NCBI GenBank assembly: GCA_016745315.1
Contig: CP066886.1
Span: forward strand, 1,581,501-1,645,500
Source: Arthrospira sp. PCC 9108
Lineage (GTDB): Bacteria > Cyanobacteriota > Cyanobacteriia > Cyanobacteriales > Microcoleaceae
Reading direction: 5' to 3'
DNA length: 64,000 nucleotides
In this document: positions 55,983 through 64,000 of the stretch, in pieces
How the letters are laid out: every line of letters begins with the position of its first letter
Position numbering within the stretch: the stretch's first letter is position 1
Translations under genes and position numbers: made by a program
Notes under the pieces: model-generated
Databases searched by the model: none
Seen by the model: the letters and a program-made list of their open reading frames with translations, nothing else
What the model was told of the DNA's origin: nothing

Positions 55983-56930
55983 ATGAATACTCTGGATTTA
56001 CAAAACCAACGGATTTTGGTGACGGGAGGGGCTGGTTTTCTGGGAAAACAGGTGATTGACCAGCTTCTGAAGGCGGGGGCGAAATCGGAAAATATTTCGG
56101 TACCGCGATCGCATAATTGTGACCTGCGAAACTTAGAAGCCTGTCAACAAGCTGCTAAAGGTCAGGATATCATTATCCATTTGGCGGCCCATGTGGGGGG
56201 TATCGGCTTAAATCAGGTAAAACCGGCTGAGTTGTTCTACGATAACCTGATGATGGGGACCCAGTTGATTCACTCAGCCTATCAAGCAGGGGTCAAGAAA
56301 TTTGTCTGTGTAGGGACTATCTGCGCTTATCCCAAATTTACCCCGGTTCCCTTCCAGGAAGACGACCTCTGGAATGGCTACCCAGAGGAAACTAATGCCC
56401 CCTATGGAATCGCCAAAAAAGCCCTATTGGTGCAATTGCAAGCCTACCGACAGCAGTATGGGTTTAATGGCATTTACTTATTGCCGGTGAATCTCTACGG
56501 CCCAGAAGATAATTTTAATCCGAAAAGTTCCCATGTGATTCCGGCTTTGGTGCGTAAGGTCTATGAGGCGCAACAACGGGGGGATAAACAGCTTCCGGTG
56601 TGGGGTGATGGTAGTCCTAGTCGCGAGTTTCTTTATTCGACTGACGCGGCGCGGGGAATTGTCATGGCTACCCAACATTATGACGAACCAGACCCGGTGA
56701 ATTTGGGGACTAATTCTGAGGTGACGATTCGGGACCTGGTAGAGTTGATTTGTGAGTTGATGGAGTTTCAGGGAGAAATTGTCTGGGAAACTGATAAGCC
56801 TAATGGTCAACCGCGCCGCTGTTTAGACACAAATCGGGCTAAGGAAAGGTTTGGGTTTGTGGCTGAGGTGGAGTTTCGCCAGGGTCTGAAAAATACTATT
56901 GACTGGTATCGACAAAATCCTGATCTGTGA
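55983..56930 (+). CDS. fcl: GDP-L-fucose synthase
   Basis: A 315-residue epimerase/reductase converting the Gmd product to GDP-L-fucose. ILVTGGAGFLGKQVIDQLL binds NADP, and NAPYGIAKKALLVQLQAYRQQYG carries the catalytic Tyr/Lys. YLLPVNLYGPEDNFNPKSSHV is the family signature. The stop overlaps the next gene's GTG start (GTGA). Confidence 0.95.
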   Translation: MNTLDLQNQRILVTGGAGFLGKQVIDQLLKAGAKSENISVPRSHNCDLRNLEACQQAAKGQDIIIHLAAHVGGIGLNQVKPAELFYDNLMMGTQLIHSAYQAGVKKFVCVGTICAYPKFTPVPFQEDDLWNGYPEETNAPYGIAKKALLVQLQAYRQQYGFNGIYLLPVNLYGPEDNFNPKSSHVIPALVRKVYEAQQRGDKQLPVWGDGSPSREFLYSTDAARGIVMATQHYDEPDPVNLGTNSEVTIRDLVELICELMEFQGEIVWETDKPNGQPRRCLDTNRAKERFGFVAEVEFRQGLKNTIDWYRQNPDL

Positions 56931-57487
56931 GTAAGTCTCAACTACGCCGCCGTTTGTTAAGCGATCGCCAATCTCTAGCCGCGACTGTTTGGCGACAAAA
57001 TAGCGATCGCATTACTGACCATCTACAGGCTTGGTGGCGATTTCAGCAAGCCAAGACTATCTTGGCTTATTTTAGTTTTCGCCAAGAACCCGATTTAAGT
57101 CCTCTCTGGTACGTCTCCCCAGAAAAAGTCTGGGGGTTTCCTCGCTGTGTGGATGGGTCTTTAATTTGGCATCACTGGCGGCCGGAAAATGCCCGCCAAA
57201 GGGGGTCTTTTGGTTTAATGGAACCGCACCCCCGCTTACCGGTTTTGCAGCCGTCTGAGGTCGATTTAATCCTGGTTCCGGCCGTTTCCTGTGATGACTG
57301 TGGCTATCGGTTGGGATATGGGGGAGGATTTTATGATCGGATGTTGAGTCAGTCTGAGTGGTCTAAAATTCCTACGGTGGGAATTGTGTTTGCGGCCGCC
57401 AGGGTGGATACTCTCCCTAGGGATAGTTGGGACCAGCCTTTGGCGGCGGTTTGTACAGAGGAGGGTATATGGGAGTTTCCAAAATAA
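56927..57487 (+). CDS. 5-formyltetrahydrofolate cyclo-ligase
   Basis: A 186-residue MTHFS converting 5-formyl-THF to methenyl-THF with ATP. The signature DDCGYRLGYGGGFYDRML is present, along with SKSQLRRRLLSDRQSL at the N-terminus. Start GTG 56,927 overlaps the fcl stop. It overlaps the permease gene by 19 bp, so this run of unrelated genes is translationally coupled. Confidence 0.93.
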   Translation: MSKSQLRRRLLSDRQSLAATVWRQNSDRITDHLQAWWRFQQAKTILAYFSFRQEPDLSPLWYVSPEKVWGFPRCVDGSLIWHHWRPENARQRGSFGLMEPHPRLPVLQPSEVDLILVPAVSCDDCGYRLGYGGGFYDRMLSQSEWSKIPTVGIVFAAARVDTLPRDSWDQPLAAVCTEEGIWEFPK

Positions 57488-58320
57488 CTTCTGGTGGGGG
57501 GGCAAATTATCGGGCGATCGCCACTTATATGGTATTAATTGCTATAGCGATCGCTATGCTATTTCCCCTATTTTGGTTGGTGGGAACTGCCTTTAAATCC
57601 CCTACCGAAAACATCTTTCAGGTTCCCCCCCAGTTTATTCCAAGGGAACCTACTTTCACTAATTTTGTCAGAGTTTGGCAAACCAATCCCTTTGGTCGCT
57701 ATTTATTTAATAGTACCCTCGTCGCCGTTTTAACCGTCGGGTTAAATCTGCTATTTTGTTCCTTGGCGGCCTATCCTTTGGCGCGCTTAAACTTTTGGGG
57801 TCGCGATTTTCTCCTAAGTGCGATCGTTTCCACCATCATGATACCCTTTCAGATTGTCATGATTCCCCTGTATATTCTAGCAGTACAGTTAGGATTAAGA
57901 AATACTTATTTAGGCATTATTTTTCCATCTTTAGCCTCCGCTTTTGGCATCTTTCTATTGCGACAGGCATTTATGGGAGTTCCCAAAGAGTTAGAAGAAG
58001 CCGCCAGAATTGATGGCTGTTCAGAATTAGGGATTTGGTGGCATATTATGATCCCCTCAGTCCGTCCCGCCTTAATGACCTTAGCCATTTTTGTATTTAT
58101 CGGGTCTTGGAGTGATTTTCTCTGGCCCTTAATTGTAGTCGATCGCCCAGAATATTATACCATCCCTTTAGGCGTGGCAAATCTAGCCGGAACTTTTTCT
58201 CTCGATTGGCGGATAGTCGCCGCCGGTTCCGTCATTTCTATCGCTCCTGTGTTACTACTATTTTTAATCGTACAACGGTATATTGTGCCTACAGATACAG
58301 CTACGGGGGTTAAAGGTTGA
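57469..58320 (+). CDS. Sugar ABC transporter permease, MalG type
   Basis: A 283-residue permease with six helices. I choose ATG 57,469 (MGVSKITSGGG) with GAGGAGGG upstream. The coupling loop EEAARIDGCSELGIWWHIMIPSVRPAL is the EAA motif, in two parts. The family pairs with a MalF-type permease and imports sugars or glycosides. No partner genes adjoin, so the rest of the transporter is elsewhere. Confidence 0.92.
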   Translation: MGVSKITSGGGANYRAIATYMVLIAIAIAMLFPLFWLVGTAFKSPTENIFQVPPQFIPREPTFTNFVRVWQTNPFGRYLFNSTLVAVLTVGLNLLFCSLAAYPLARLNFWGRDFLLSAIVSTIMIPFQIVMIPLYILAVQLGLRNTYLGIIFPSLASAFGIFLLRQAFMGVPKELEEAARIDGCSELGIWWHIMIPSVRPALMTLAIFVFIGSWSDFLWPLIVVDRPEYYTIPLGVANLAGTFSLDWRIVAAGSVISIAPVLLLFLIVQRYIVPTDTATGVKG

Positions 58321-58892
58321 GGATTATTAATCTCAGTCCTAATAATCAAAATCATATCCACCAGGCGGCGACTTTATTAGTCGCAGAATTTCGGGAAAAT
58401 TGGCCGAATGCTTGGCCGACTTATGAACGTGGTTTAGCCGAGGTTATGGAGTCTTTTGGCGACGATAGAGTTAATCTAGTCGCCGTCGATGAAAATGATA
58501 ATCTTCTAGGCTGGATTGGTGGTATTAGCCAATATCAAGGCCATGTTTGGGAATTACATCCTTTGGTAGTCAAAAGCGATTATCAAGGGTTAGGAATAGG
58601 GCGAAAATTGGTCGCCAATTTAGAGGATTATGTCCGCTCACAAGGAGGGTTAACCTTATGGTTGGGTACCGATGACGAAAATAATTTAACCTCCCTATCT
58701 GGTGTCGAATTATACCCCCATTTTTTGGAAAATATTGCTAACATAAAAAACCATGGTCGTCATCCCTATGAATTTTATCAGAAATGCGGTTTTGTGATTA
58801 TGGGAGTAGTCCCCGATGCTAACGGTATCGGGAAACCTGATATTTTGATGGCTAAATCTCTGAGAATTGACAATCATCCTAAATCCAACTGA
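58317..58892 (+). CDS. GNAT acetyltransferase, AAC(6')-like
   Basis: A 191-residue GNAT protein starting at TTG 58,317 inside the permease stop (TTGA). The acetyl-CoA motif is YQGLGIGRKLVANLEDYV. The segment TSLSGVELYPHFLENI and the tail YQKCGFVIMGVVPDANGIGKPDI resemble aminoglycoside 6'-N-acetyltransferases. Cyanobacterial chromosomal members probably act on other amines; resistance should not be inferred. Confidence 0.85.
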   Translation: MRIINLSPNNQNHIHQAATLLVAEFRENWPNAWPTYERGLAEVMESFGDDRVNLVAVDENDNLLGWIGGISQYQGHVWELHPLVVKSDYQGLGIGRKLVANLEDYVRSQGGLTLWLGTDDENNLTSLSGVELYPHFLENIANIKNHGRHPYEFYQKCGFVIMGVVPDANGIGKPDILMAKSLRIDNHPKSN

Positions 58893-58898
58893 GGAATC

Positions 58899-59342
58899 AT
58901 GAATCATCCCACAACTAAGCATCAAAAAATTACATCCTGTTACTGGGGAATTTCTGAACTACCTGGGTTAGATACAGGTAATATTAAACTCCTGAATCAA
59001 TGTGGTATTGAAAACACCCAGCAACTGCTCACGCGCGGGAGTAATAATGCTAATAAAATCGCCTTATCTAACCAACTAGGTATCAACATCAGAGATATCA
59101 GTAAATGGGTCGCAATGTCCGACTTAGCCAGGGTTCCCAGTATTGGCTATCAATATTGTGGTGTCCTTTTGCATAGTGGCGTAAGTTCAGTTAACCAACT
59201 ATCTCAGATGTCTATTCAACAACTGCATAAACAGATTTTACGGCTCTATGTAGGAACCTTGCAATCTCGCCAACTCTGTCCATCTGTTGATGTCATCCAA
59301 ACCTGGATTAAACAAGCTAAAATTTTGCATAAAATTAATTAA
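58899..59342 (+). CDS. DUF4332 protein (helix-hairpin-helix-like)
   Basis: A 147-residue helical protein of the DUF4332 family. Two repeats with the pattern LPGLDTGNIKLLNQCGIENTQQLL and VPSIGYQYCGVLLHSGVSSVNQL are HhH-like, each read in two parts. Members are thought to bind nucleic acid or act as small scaffolds. It starts six bases after the GNAT stop codon. Confidence 0.83.
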   Translation: MNHPTTKHQKITSCYWGISELPGLDTGNIKLLNQCGIENTQQLLTRGSNNANKIALSNQLGINIRDISKWVAMSDLARVPSIGYQYCGVLLHSGVSSVNQLSQMSIQQLHKQILRLYVGTLQSRQLCPSVDVIQTWIKQAKILHKIN

Positions 59343-59360
59343 TAATTACTAGATGAAATC

Positions 59361-60005
59361 ATGAATTTTTCCGAAGATTTGCGACAAAATGCACCAGCCA
59401 CCGAAAGAAACCGCGAACCTATTTTAGAGGTCTTAAAAAGGGTGTTGCCCGCCACGGGAACCGTTTTAGAAGTAGCCAGCGGCACAGGACAACACGCGGT
59501 TTTTTTTGCTCCCCGTCTCTCCCCTAGGCGGTGGCTACCTTCCGACCCGCAACCTTTGTTACAACAGAGTATTAAAGCATGGCAAATTCATTCACCTTCA
59601 GATAATCTTTACCCTCCCCTACAGTTAAATGTAGAAGCTAATCCTTGGCCAGTGGAAGGGAATGATTTACCCTGGGAATTATCGGAATTTCCCATCACTG
59701 CTATTGTAGCAATTAACCTGATTCATATTTCGCCTTGGTCGGCTTGTGAAGGGTTAATGGCGGGAAGCGATCGCATTTTGAAACCGGGGGGAATTTTATA
59801 TCTCTATGGACCCTATAAAATAGCTGGAAAACACACCGCACCTAGTAACGCTTCCTTTGATGAATATTTGCGAACTTCTAACCCTAAGTGGGGTGTCAGA
59901 AACCTTGATGATGTGGTAGAATTAGCCAAGGGTTATAACCTAGAATTGGTGGAAACAGTCCCTATGCCTGCTAATAATTTCTCGGTAGTTTTTAGGCGTT
60001 GTTAA
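59361..60005 (+). CDS. DUF938 class I SAM-dependent methyltransferase
   Basis: A 214-residue protein. RQNAPATERNREPILEVL and the SAM motif VLEVASGTGQHAVFFAPRL are characteristic of DUF938. Substrate unknown. Last gene of the plus-strand cluster that starts near gmd. Confidence 0.88.
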   Translation: MNFSEDLRQNAPATERNREPILEVLKRVLPATGTVLEVASGTGQHAVFFAPRLSPRRWLPSDPQPLLQQSIKAWQIHSPSDNLYPPLQLNVEANPWPVEGNDLPWELSEFPITAIVAINLIHISPWSACEGLMAGSDRILKPGGILYLYGPYKIAGKHTAPSNASFDEYLRTSNPKWGVRNLDDVVELAKGYNLELVETVPMPANNFSVVFRRC

Positions 60006-60027
60006 TACTGACTGAGAATGGGAATAA

Positions 60028-61824
60028 TTAAACCATAGCAAATAGTCGGAGTATCGACCGCCACAAACTGACGAGGAAATTTTCAGATTGACGGGAGGAT
60101 GTCGGCTGCTGATAACCAGTGTAGTAGGGAGGTAGTTGGTCAGTCATGAGGGTGACACCATTGCGGGTTTCTTGCACTCCAATAGGTATTGAACCCCCAC
60201 TAAACGTGAGAAAACCAACATTAGCATAACTCAGGGATGAGTCAATGTTAATAAATCCGGGAATATCTGCAAATCTGCCATTTAAAATCAAGCCGCCTAA
60301 TACCTCTGTTTTACCGCCATTAATGGTTTTTACCAAAGTTCCCTCATCCTCGGTTTTATATCCAAGAATCCACAGAGACCCGCCATCATTGGTAATCCTA
60401 GGACTATGTATAGTTTCCGGGTTAATTTGACGCATCCACACATTTTGATTAGTAAACACCCATGGACCGCCGCCAACGTCTTCAATATAGACATCTCCGC
60501 CGTTTCCTTGGGTGCTACTATAGCGATTGACAATAGAACTAGAAATAATCAAAGTGCGATCGCTTTCATGTACAATAGAAATAGAAGCCGCTTCTACTCT
60601 TTCTATAATCACCGTCGGGGATGTTCCCTGTGCCACCCTAATGACACCATCACCAACAATTCTAGCCTCCGTAGCAATTAACCGCTGTACATTACCCCTT
60701 AATTCCAAAGTTCCATTAACATCCCAAACCCCATTAGGAAGATAAACAGTTTTCCCTCCTGAATCAATAGCTGCTTGTATCGCCTCTGTATCATCAATTC
60801 CATCATTAGGATTCCCCCCATAAGCCAGGGGACTTACCCAGTCTGATAAATCATGCCAAGGCAATTCTGGAGTTTCTTTAATCGGCAGATTTAGCATAGT
60901 TTGGGGACTGTCAAAAAGACTCTGAAACTCTCCCCTAGCTATCCACTCCCTCACATAACCATCAGGTTGAGAAGCATTCCCACGACCTTTATCATTCTGC
61001 AAAATTGCCTGTTTATATCCCGAAGTCCTCAATTGGCGAACATACATAGCTTTTTGGTTATGAATAGCTGGTAATTCGGAAGCCGAACCCAATCCAGTTA
61101 ACTCAGAATCAATCAGCGTAAAAACACTACCACCATCAGGCATATTCCAAACTGCTGTCACTTCATTGGTACTCTGCAAACCTCGGACAAAAACATTTTG
61201 ATTAAAGTTTTTCCAGCCGTATTGGTTTTGGTTTTCCAGGGTAATATTTTCGAGGGTTTGACTGGCTGTCGGGTTCCAGGTTTGGATACCGATATCAAAT
61301 CCGACTACATGAATATTTTTAGCTAATAGGGGCCCATTTTCATCAATGGAAAGGTTTAAGCCGATTCTCCCTTGACCATCTCTTGAGATGATTTTAACGT
61401 TGCGAATTAAACCCTGATTATTGGCAATAAAATCTATCCCATTAACGTTAGGGTTACCGCGACCAATATCAACGGTCAGGTCTCGAATACTGTTCCGAAA
61501 TCGCTGCGCGGGTGGGGAACCTGTCCAAATTACCGATGTATCTAAACCTGAGTTATCATCAAGTTTAATAATAGTTCCGTCGCGGCTTTGACCTTGTAGA
61601 ATGTTCCGTTTTTCGGTTCCCGCATATCTAATTTGACCGCTAACGTTATATACTCCATCGGGAAAGTAAAAAATATGATTTCCGGTTGGGTGGTCGTTTA
61701 AAGCCCGTTGAATTGCCTCTGTGTCGTCTTTGCCATCGTTAGGAATAGCGCCATAGGTGGTCACGTCTACTACACCCGCATCTGCTGGAAAAACGATGGC
61801 TGCATAGACTAGAGGAATTAACAT
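60028..61824 (-). CDS. Secreted pectate-lyase-superfamily (beta-helix) protein
   Basis: A 598-residue exoprotein with a short signal (LIPLVYAAIVFPADA) and two pectate_lyase_3 modules. Each begins with the same pattern: VTTYGAIPNDGKDDTEAIQRALND at about 20-45, and SPLAYGGNPNDGIDDTEAIQAAIDSG at about 330-355. This is the two-lobed right-handed beta-helix of the GH55/GH28-like group. It probably degrades or binds polysaccharide. Convergent with the DUF938 gene. Confidence 0.88.
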   Translation of the reverse strand: MLIPLVYAAIVFPADAGVVDVTTYGAIPNDGKDDTEAIQRALNDHPTGNHIFYFPDGVYNVSGQIRYAGTEKRNILQGQSRDGTIIKLDDNSGLDTSVIWTGSPPAQRFRNSIRDLTVDIGRGNPNVNGIDFIANNQGLIRNVKIISRDGQGRIGLNLSIDENGPLLAKNIHVVGFDIGIQTWNPTASQTLENITLENQNQYGWKNFNQNVFVRGLQSTNEVTAVWNMPDGGSVFTLIDSELTGLGSASELPAIHNQKAMYVRQLRTSGYKQAILQNDKGRGNASQPDGYVREWIARGEFQSLFDSPQTMLNLPIKETPELPWHDLSDWVSPLAYGGNPNDGIDDTEAIQAAIDSGGKTVYLPNGVWDVNGTLELRGNVQRLIATEARIVGDGVIRVAQGTSPTVIIERVEAASISIVHESDRTLIISSSIVNRYSSTQGNGGDVYIEDVGGGPWVFTNQNVWMRQINPETIHSPRITNDGGSLWILGYKTEDEGTLVKTINGGKTEVLGGLILNGRFADIPGFINIDSSLSYANVGFLTFSGGSIPIGVQETRNGVTLMTDQLPPYYTGYQQPTSSRQSENFLVSLWRSILRLFAMV

Positions 61825-62097
61825 GATTTTTGCTTGGGGAAAAGGGCAATCTGGGTATCAATTATACAATATTTATTTGGCTTTGATGGGTTGGGGGGTT
61901 GACAGGCTGCGGGAAATCATGGTAGTATATTGACATACTCTTATATTATAATCGAGATGTTTTAACAAATTCTGAAATTGCAAATATCCCCATTATATAA
62001 TATAGTAGCATGAGAATCTGGAAAAAGCAACCGCCCCAACCCCAATGAGGCGGGGGCCGTTACAAAACTTAACATAATTCCGGCGAGAGGATGTGAA
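61825..62097. other. Intergenic region
   Basis: About 270 bp with the promoter of the exoprotein gene and, near 62,028-62,065, a GC-rich imperfect hairpin (CCGCCCC/GGCGGGG) followed on the minus strand by TTTTT, a likely terminator of ndhS. Confidence 0.5.
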
Positions 62098-62292
62098 CTA
62101 TTTACCTTTACGTCCGGCGGTAGTGTCGATCGCCTGTAGTTCGGAGAGTCTAAAAGTGACTAATTTATCCCAATTTCCGCCTTCAAATAAAACGGCAGCT
62201 TTGCCGTCAGCGACTCTTTGGACTTGTCCTTGAAACTCATAGTAGGTATCATTTACATTAACAACGCGAACGGCGGAACCTGGTAAAATCAT
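62098..62292 (-). CDS. ndhS: NAD(P)H dehydrogenase-like complex subunit NdhS
   Basis: A 64-residue SH3-like protein matching cyanobacterial NdhS (ILPGSAVRVVNVNDTYYEF, VLFEGGNWDKLVTFRLSEL). NdhS forms part of the ferredoxin-docking site of the photosynthetic NDH-1 complex on the thylakoid membrane and aids cyclic electron flow. It lies downstream of mrp. Confidence 0.85.
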   Translation of the reverse strand: MILPGSAVRVVNVNDTYYEFQGQVQRVADGKAAVLFEGGNWDKLVTFRLSELQAIDTTAGRKGK

Positions 62293-62386
62293 GTTTTTAT
62301 TATCCTGAAAAATGGTGGAATATAAGGCAGGCGGCCAGAGAAATTGATGATGGTCAATTATCCCTGGTGCCGGGAAGGGGAGAGAG

Positions 62387-63455
62387 TTAAGCCAAAGCCA
62401 TAACTGAGACCCTAGCGGCGATTTTTTGTGCGATCGCAGTCAACTCCTGAGCGGAGGCGGAGTCGGGGTGAGAGATCACAATAGGAACCCCAGAATCCCC
62501 CCTTGTCGGACAGGCATTTCGAGGGGAATAGCGCCCAAGAGGGGTACTCCCAACTCATCAGCAGTTTTCTGACCGCCGCCGGAGCCAAAGATATCATACT
62601 TGCGATCGGGGAGATCTGGGGGACAAAATAGGTCATATTTTCGACAATACCCAAAATAGACACCCCCAACTGTTCAAACATTTTTAAGCCTTTGCGGGAG
62701 TCCAAGAGAGAGACTTCTTGGGGGGTAGTAACAATGACCGCCCCAGACATAGGAACAGCTTGTGCGAGGGTTAACTGAGCATCTCCGGTTCCGGGTGGCA
62801 TATCAACAATGAGATAATCCAACTCACCCCAATACACCTGATAGAGAAACTGTCGGATAATGCCATTTAACATAGGACCACGCCAAATGACAGGTTGATC
62901 GCGATCGATGAGAAAAGCCATGGACACCAACTTAACGCCATAGTTAAAAGCGGGTTCCAAGCGATCGCCTTCAGGGGTTTGCTGAACCATGACCTGAGTA
63001 TCAGCGAGGCCCAACATAGTGGGGTCATTAGGGCCATAGATATCAGCATCAATCAAACCGACCTTAGCACCGGTAGAGGCGAGGGCGACAGCCACATTAA
63101 CCGCAACGGTACTTTTACCAACCCCCCCCTTACCGCTAGAAATAGCGAAGATATTTTTCACCCCGCTAATTCCCTGACGGTCTGGGAGAGATTTTTGTTG
63201 TGGAGTTTCCGCCGTGACATCTACTTCGACAGTTTCGACTCCGGGAAGCTGTTTAACAGCCTTTTGACAATCTTCGACGATAAACTCGCGCAGAGGACAA
63301 GCGGGGGTAGTCAAAACCAGGGTAAAACGGACATCTCCGCCAGTGATTTCCACATTACGGATCATGTTCAATTCGACCAAACTCTTTTGTAGTTCGGGGT
63401 CTTGAACGGGTCTTAAAACTTCGAGTACGGAACTGGCATCTAACTTATCTGGCAT
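62387..63455 (-). pseudogene. mrp: Mrp/ApbC P-loop iron-sulfur carrier, frame broken twice near the C-terminus
   Basis: About 356 residues when repaired. The N-terminal DUF59 (MIP18-like) domain is about 5-90, and the P-loop SSGKGGVGKSTVAVNVAVAL with the deviant Walker A of the Mrp/NBP35 family follows. After MTYFVP the frame shifts. One more base in the G5 run at 62,618-62,622 restores PDLPDRKYDIFGSGGGQKTA, and one more in the C6 run at 62,497-62,502 restores the end, stop at 62,387. The usual CxxC metal site is absent from the repaired end, as in many cyanobacterial Mrp. Errors are more likely than gene loss. Confidence 0.88.
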
Positions 63456-63706
63456 GATATATGGCTGTCACTATCTGGTAATACTGCTAATAGTTTAACT
63501 GGGAAAGGGTGTTGTTACTGGTGGTAGTAGCAAATAGTAGTCCCACCGGGAAGGTTTCCATAGTTAACTGTTAAGTTATATGGACTTATGGGTTAAACAA
63601 CTTGACCAAGTAATCCATAAGCCGGGAAGATAAACTCATTTCGCTTTCGATAGGGTTGATGGCTCATCAAGTGCGAAAATATAAGATACAAGAGGTTAAT
63701 TAGATT
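63456..63706. other. Divergent promoter region of mrp and hemF
   Basis: About 250 bp with no gene. GAGGTTAAT shortly before ATG 63,707 is the ribosome-binding site of hemF. Confidence 0.5.
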
Positions 63707-64000
63707 ATGACAGTTTCGACGGCTTCTGATACGGCTATAGTTCAATCACCCCCTCCGGCGGACTCCCGGGAGCGTGTGAGTCACTGGATGAAACAAATTC
63801 AGGATGAAATCTGCGCGGGATTAGAGGGACTAGATGGGGCTAAAACCTTTGTTGAGGATGCTTGGGAGCGCCCGGAAGGGGGTGGCGGTCGGACTAGGGT
63901 GATCCGAGAAGGTAATGTGTTTGAACAAGGGGGAGTTAACTTTTCGGAGGTATGGGGCCAGAAGTTGCCACCGTCGATTTTAAGCCAGCGTCCAGAGGCG
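63707..64000 (+). CDS. hemF: Oxygen-dependent coproporphyrinogen III oxidase (5' part)
   Basis: The first 98 codons of HemF, running off the window. RVSHWMKQIQDEICAGLEGLDG, WERPEGGGGRTRVIREG and FEQGGVNFSEVWGQKLPPS match its N-terminus. The enzyme decarboxylates coproporphyrinogen III in heme and chlorophyll synthesis. ATG 63,707. Confidence 0.95.
   Translation, partial: MTVSTASDTAIVQSPPPADSRERVSHWMKQIQDEICAGLEGLDGAKTFVEDAWERPEGGGGRTRVIREGNVFEQGGVNFSEVWGQKLPPSILSQRPEA

Noticed and set aside
58317..58892. Acquired aminoglycoside resistance gene
   Set aside because: It sits in an overlapping chromosomal operon with host-like base composition and no mobile element; similarity is at family level only.

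Overview
The window reads as chromosome of a filamentous cyanobacterium, most likely Arthrospira/Limnospira or a close relative. The octamer GCGATCGC and its truncated forms are scattered through nearly every gene. The gene set is cyanobacterial: DUF3038/DUF4335 pair, Tic22, GUN4-domain protein, NdhS, InrS-type sensor, ClpS, UPF0284/CobT-like protein, DUF6737, oxygen-dependent HemF. The genus is inferred from overall style, not from a marker gene.

Layout. 0.1-29.7 kb is ordinary chromosome with short operons: peptidases, an ABC permease with apt, DUF3038-DUF4335-OmpA-like-fmt, a STAS/sugar-transferase fusion with an RsbW-like kinase, clpS, moaB and an HD-GYP protein, phhB, a well-delimited unidentified structured RNA (13.0-13.3 kb), an RTX-CAP protein, Tic22, prmC, an InrS-like regulator, an RND efflux pair, a GUN4-domain protein, a 12-copy tandem array of hairpin units (23.9-24.8 kb), inositol-phosphate synthase, FKBP and a polyamine-binding lipoprotein.

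30,098-42,694 is an integrated mobile element of about 12.6 kb and the most interesting part of the window. It has two inverted repeats of about 0.87 kb around a 9.2-kb unique region. That region holds a P-loop ATPase, a PD-(D/E)XK-type nuclease, several unknown proteins, two virion-like beta proteins and a phage fibre ending in an S74 chaperone domain. A tyrosine recombinase gene follows, bounded by a 72-bp inverted repeat. Joining the two ends at the 9-bp direct repeat TTTAATTCC fuses the left long repeat to the outer 72-bp repeat and rebuilds an exact counterpart of the right-hand repeat. The predicted circle therefore has two symmetric repeats of about 0.93-0.96 kb, each carrying an attachment site and an origin-like segment, separating a large and a small unique region. 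This layout recalls the yeast 2-micron plasmid.

42.7-64 kb is chromosome again: a UPF0284/CobT-like gene, DUF2232, a Crp/Fnr regulator, a large acidic coiled-coil protein, then a surface-polysaccharide region (family-4 glycosyltransferase, sugar transferase, gmd, GDP-fucose synthase). A TnpB-only IS200/IS605-type element, itself split by an ORF-less group II intron, has inserted into the 3' end of the glycosyltransferase. A compact overlapping run follows (5-formyl-THF cyclo-ligase, sugar ABC permease, GNAT, DUF4332, DUF938), then a pectate-lyase-fold exoprotein, ndhS, mrp and the 5' part of hemF.

Quality note. At least eight genes or gene fragments are broken by one-base length differences, mostly in homopolymer runs, including conserved housekeeping genes (mrp twice, the CobT-like gene). 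I suspect sequencing or assembly errors for many of these. They are annotated as single genes with a noted frameshift.
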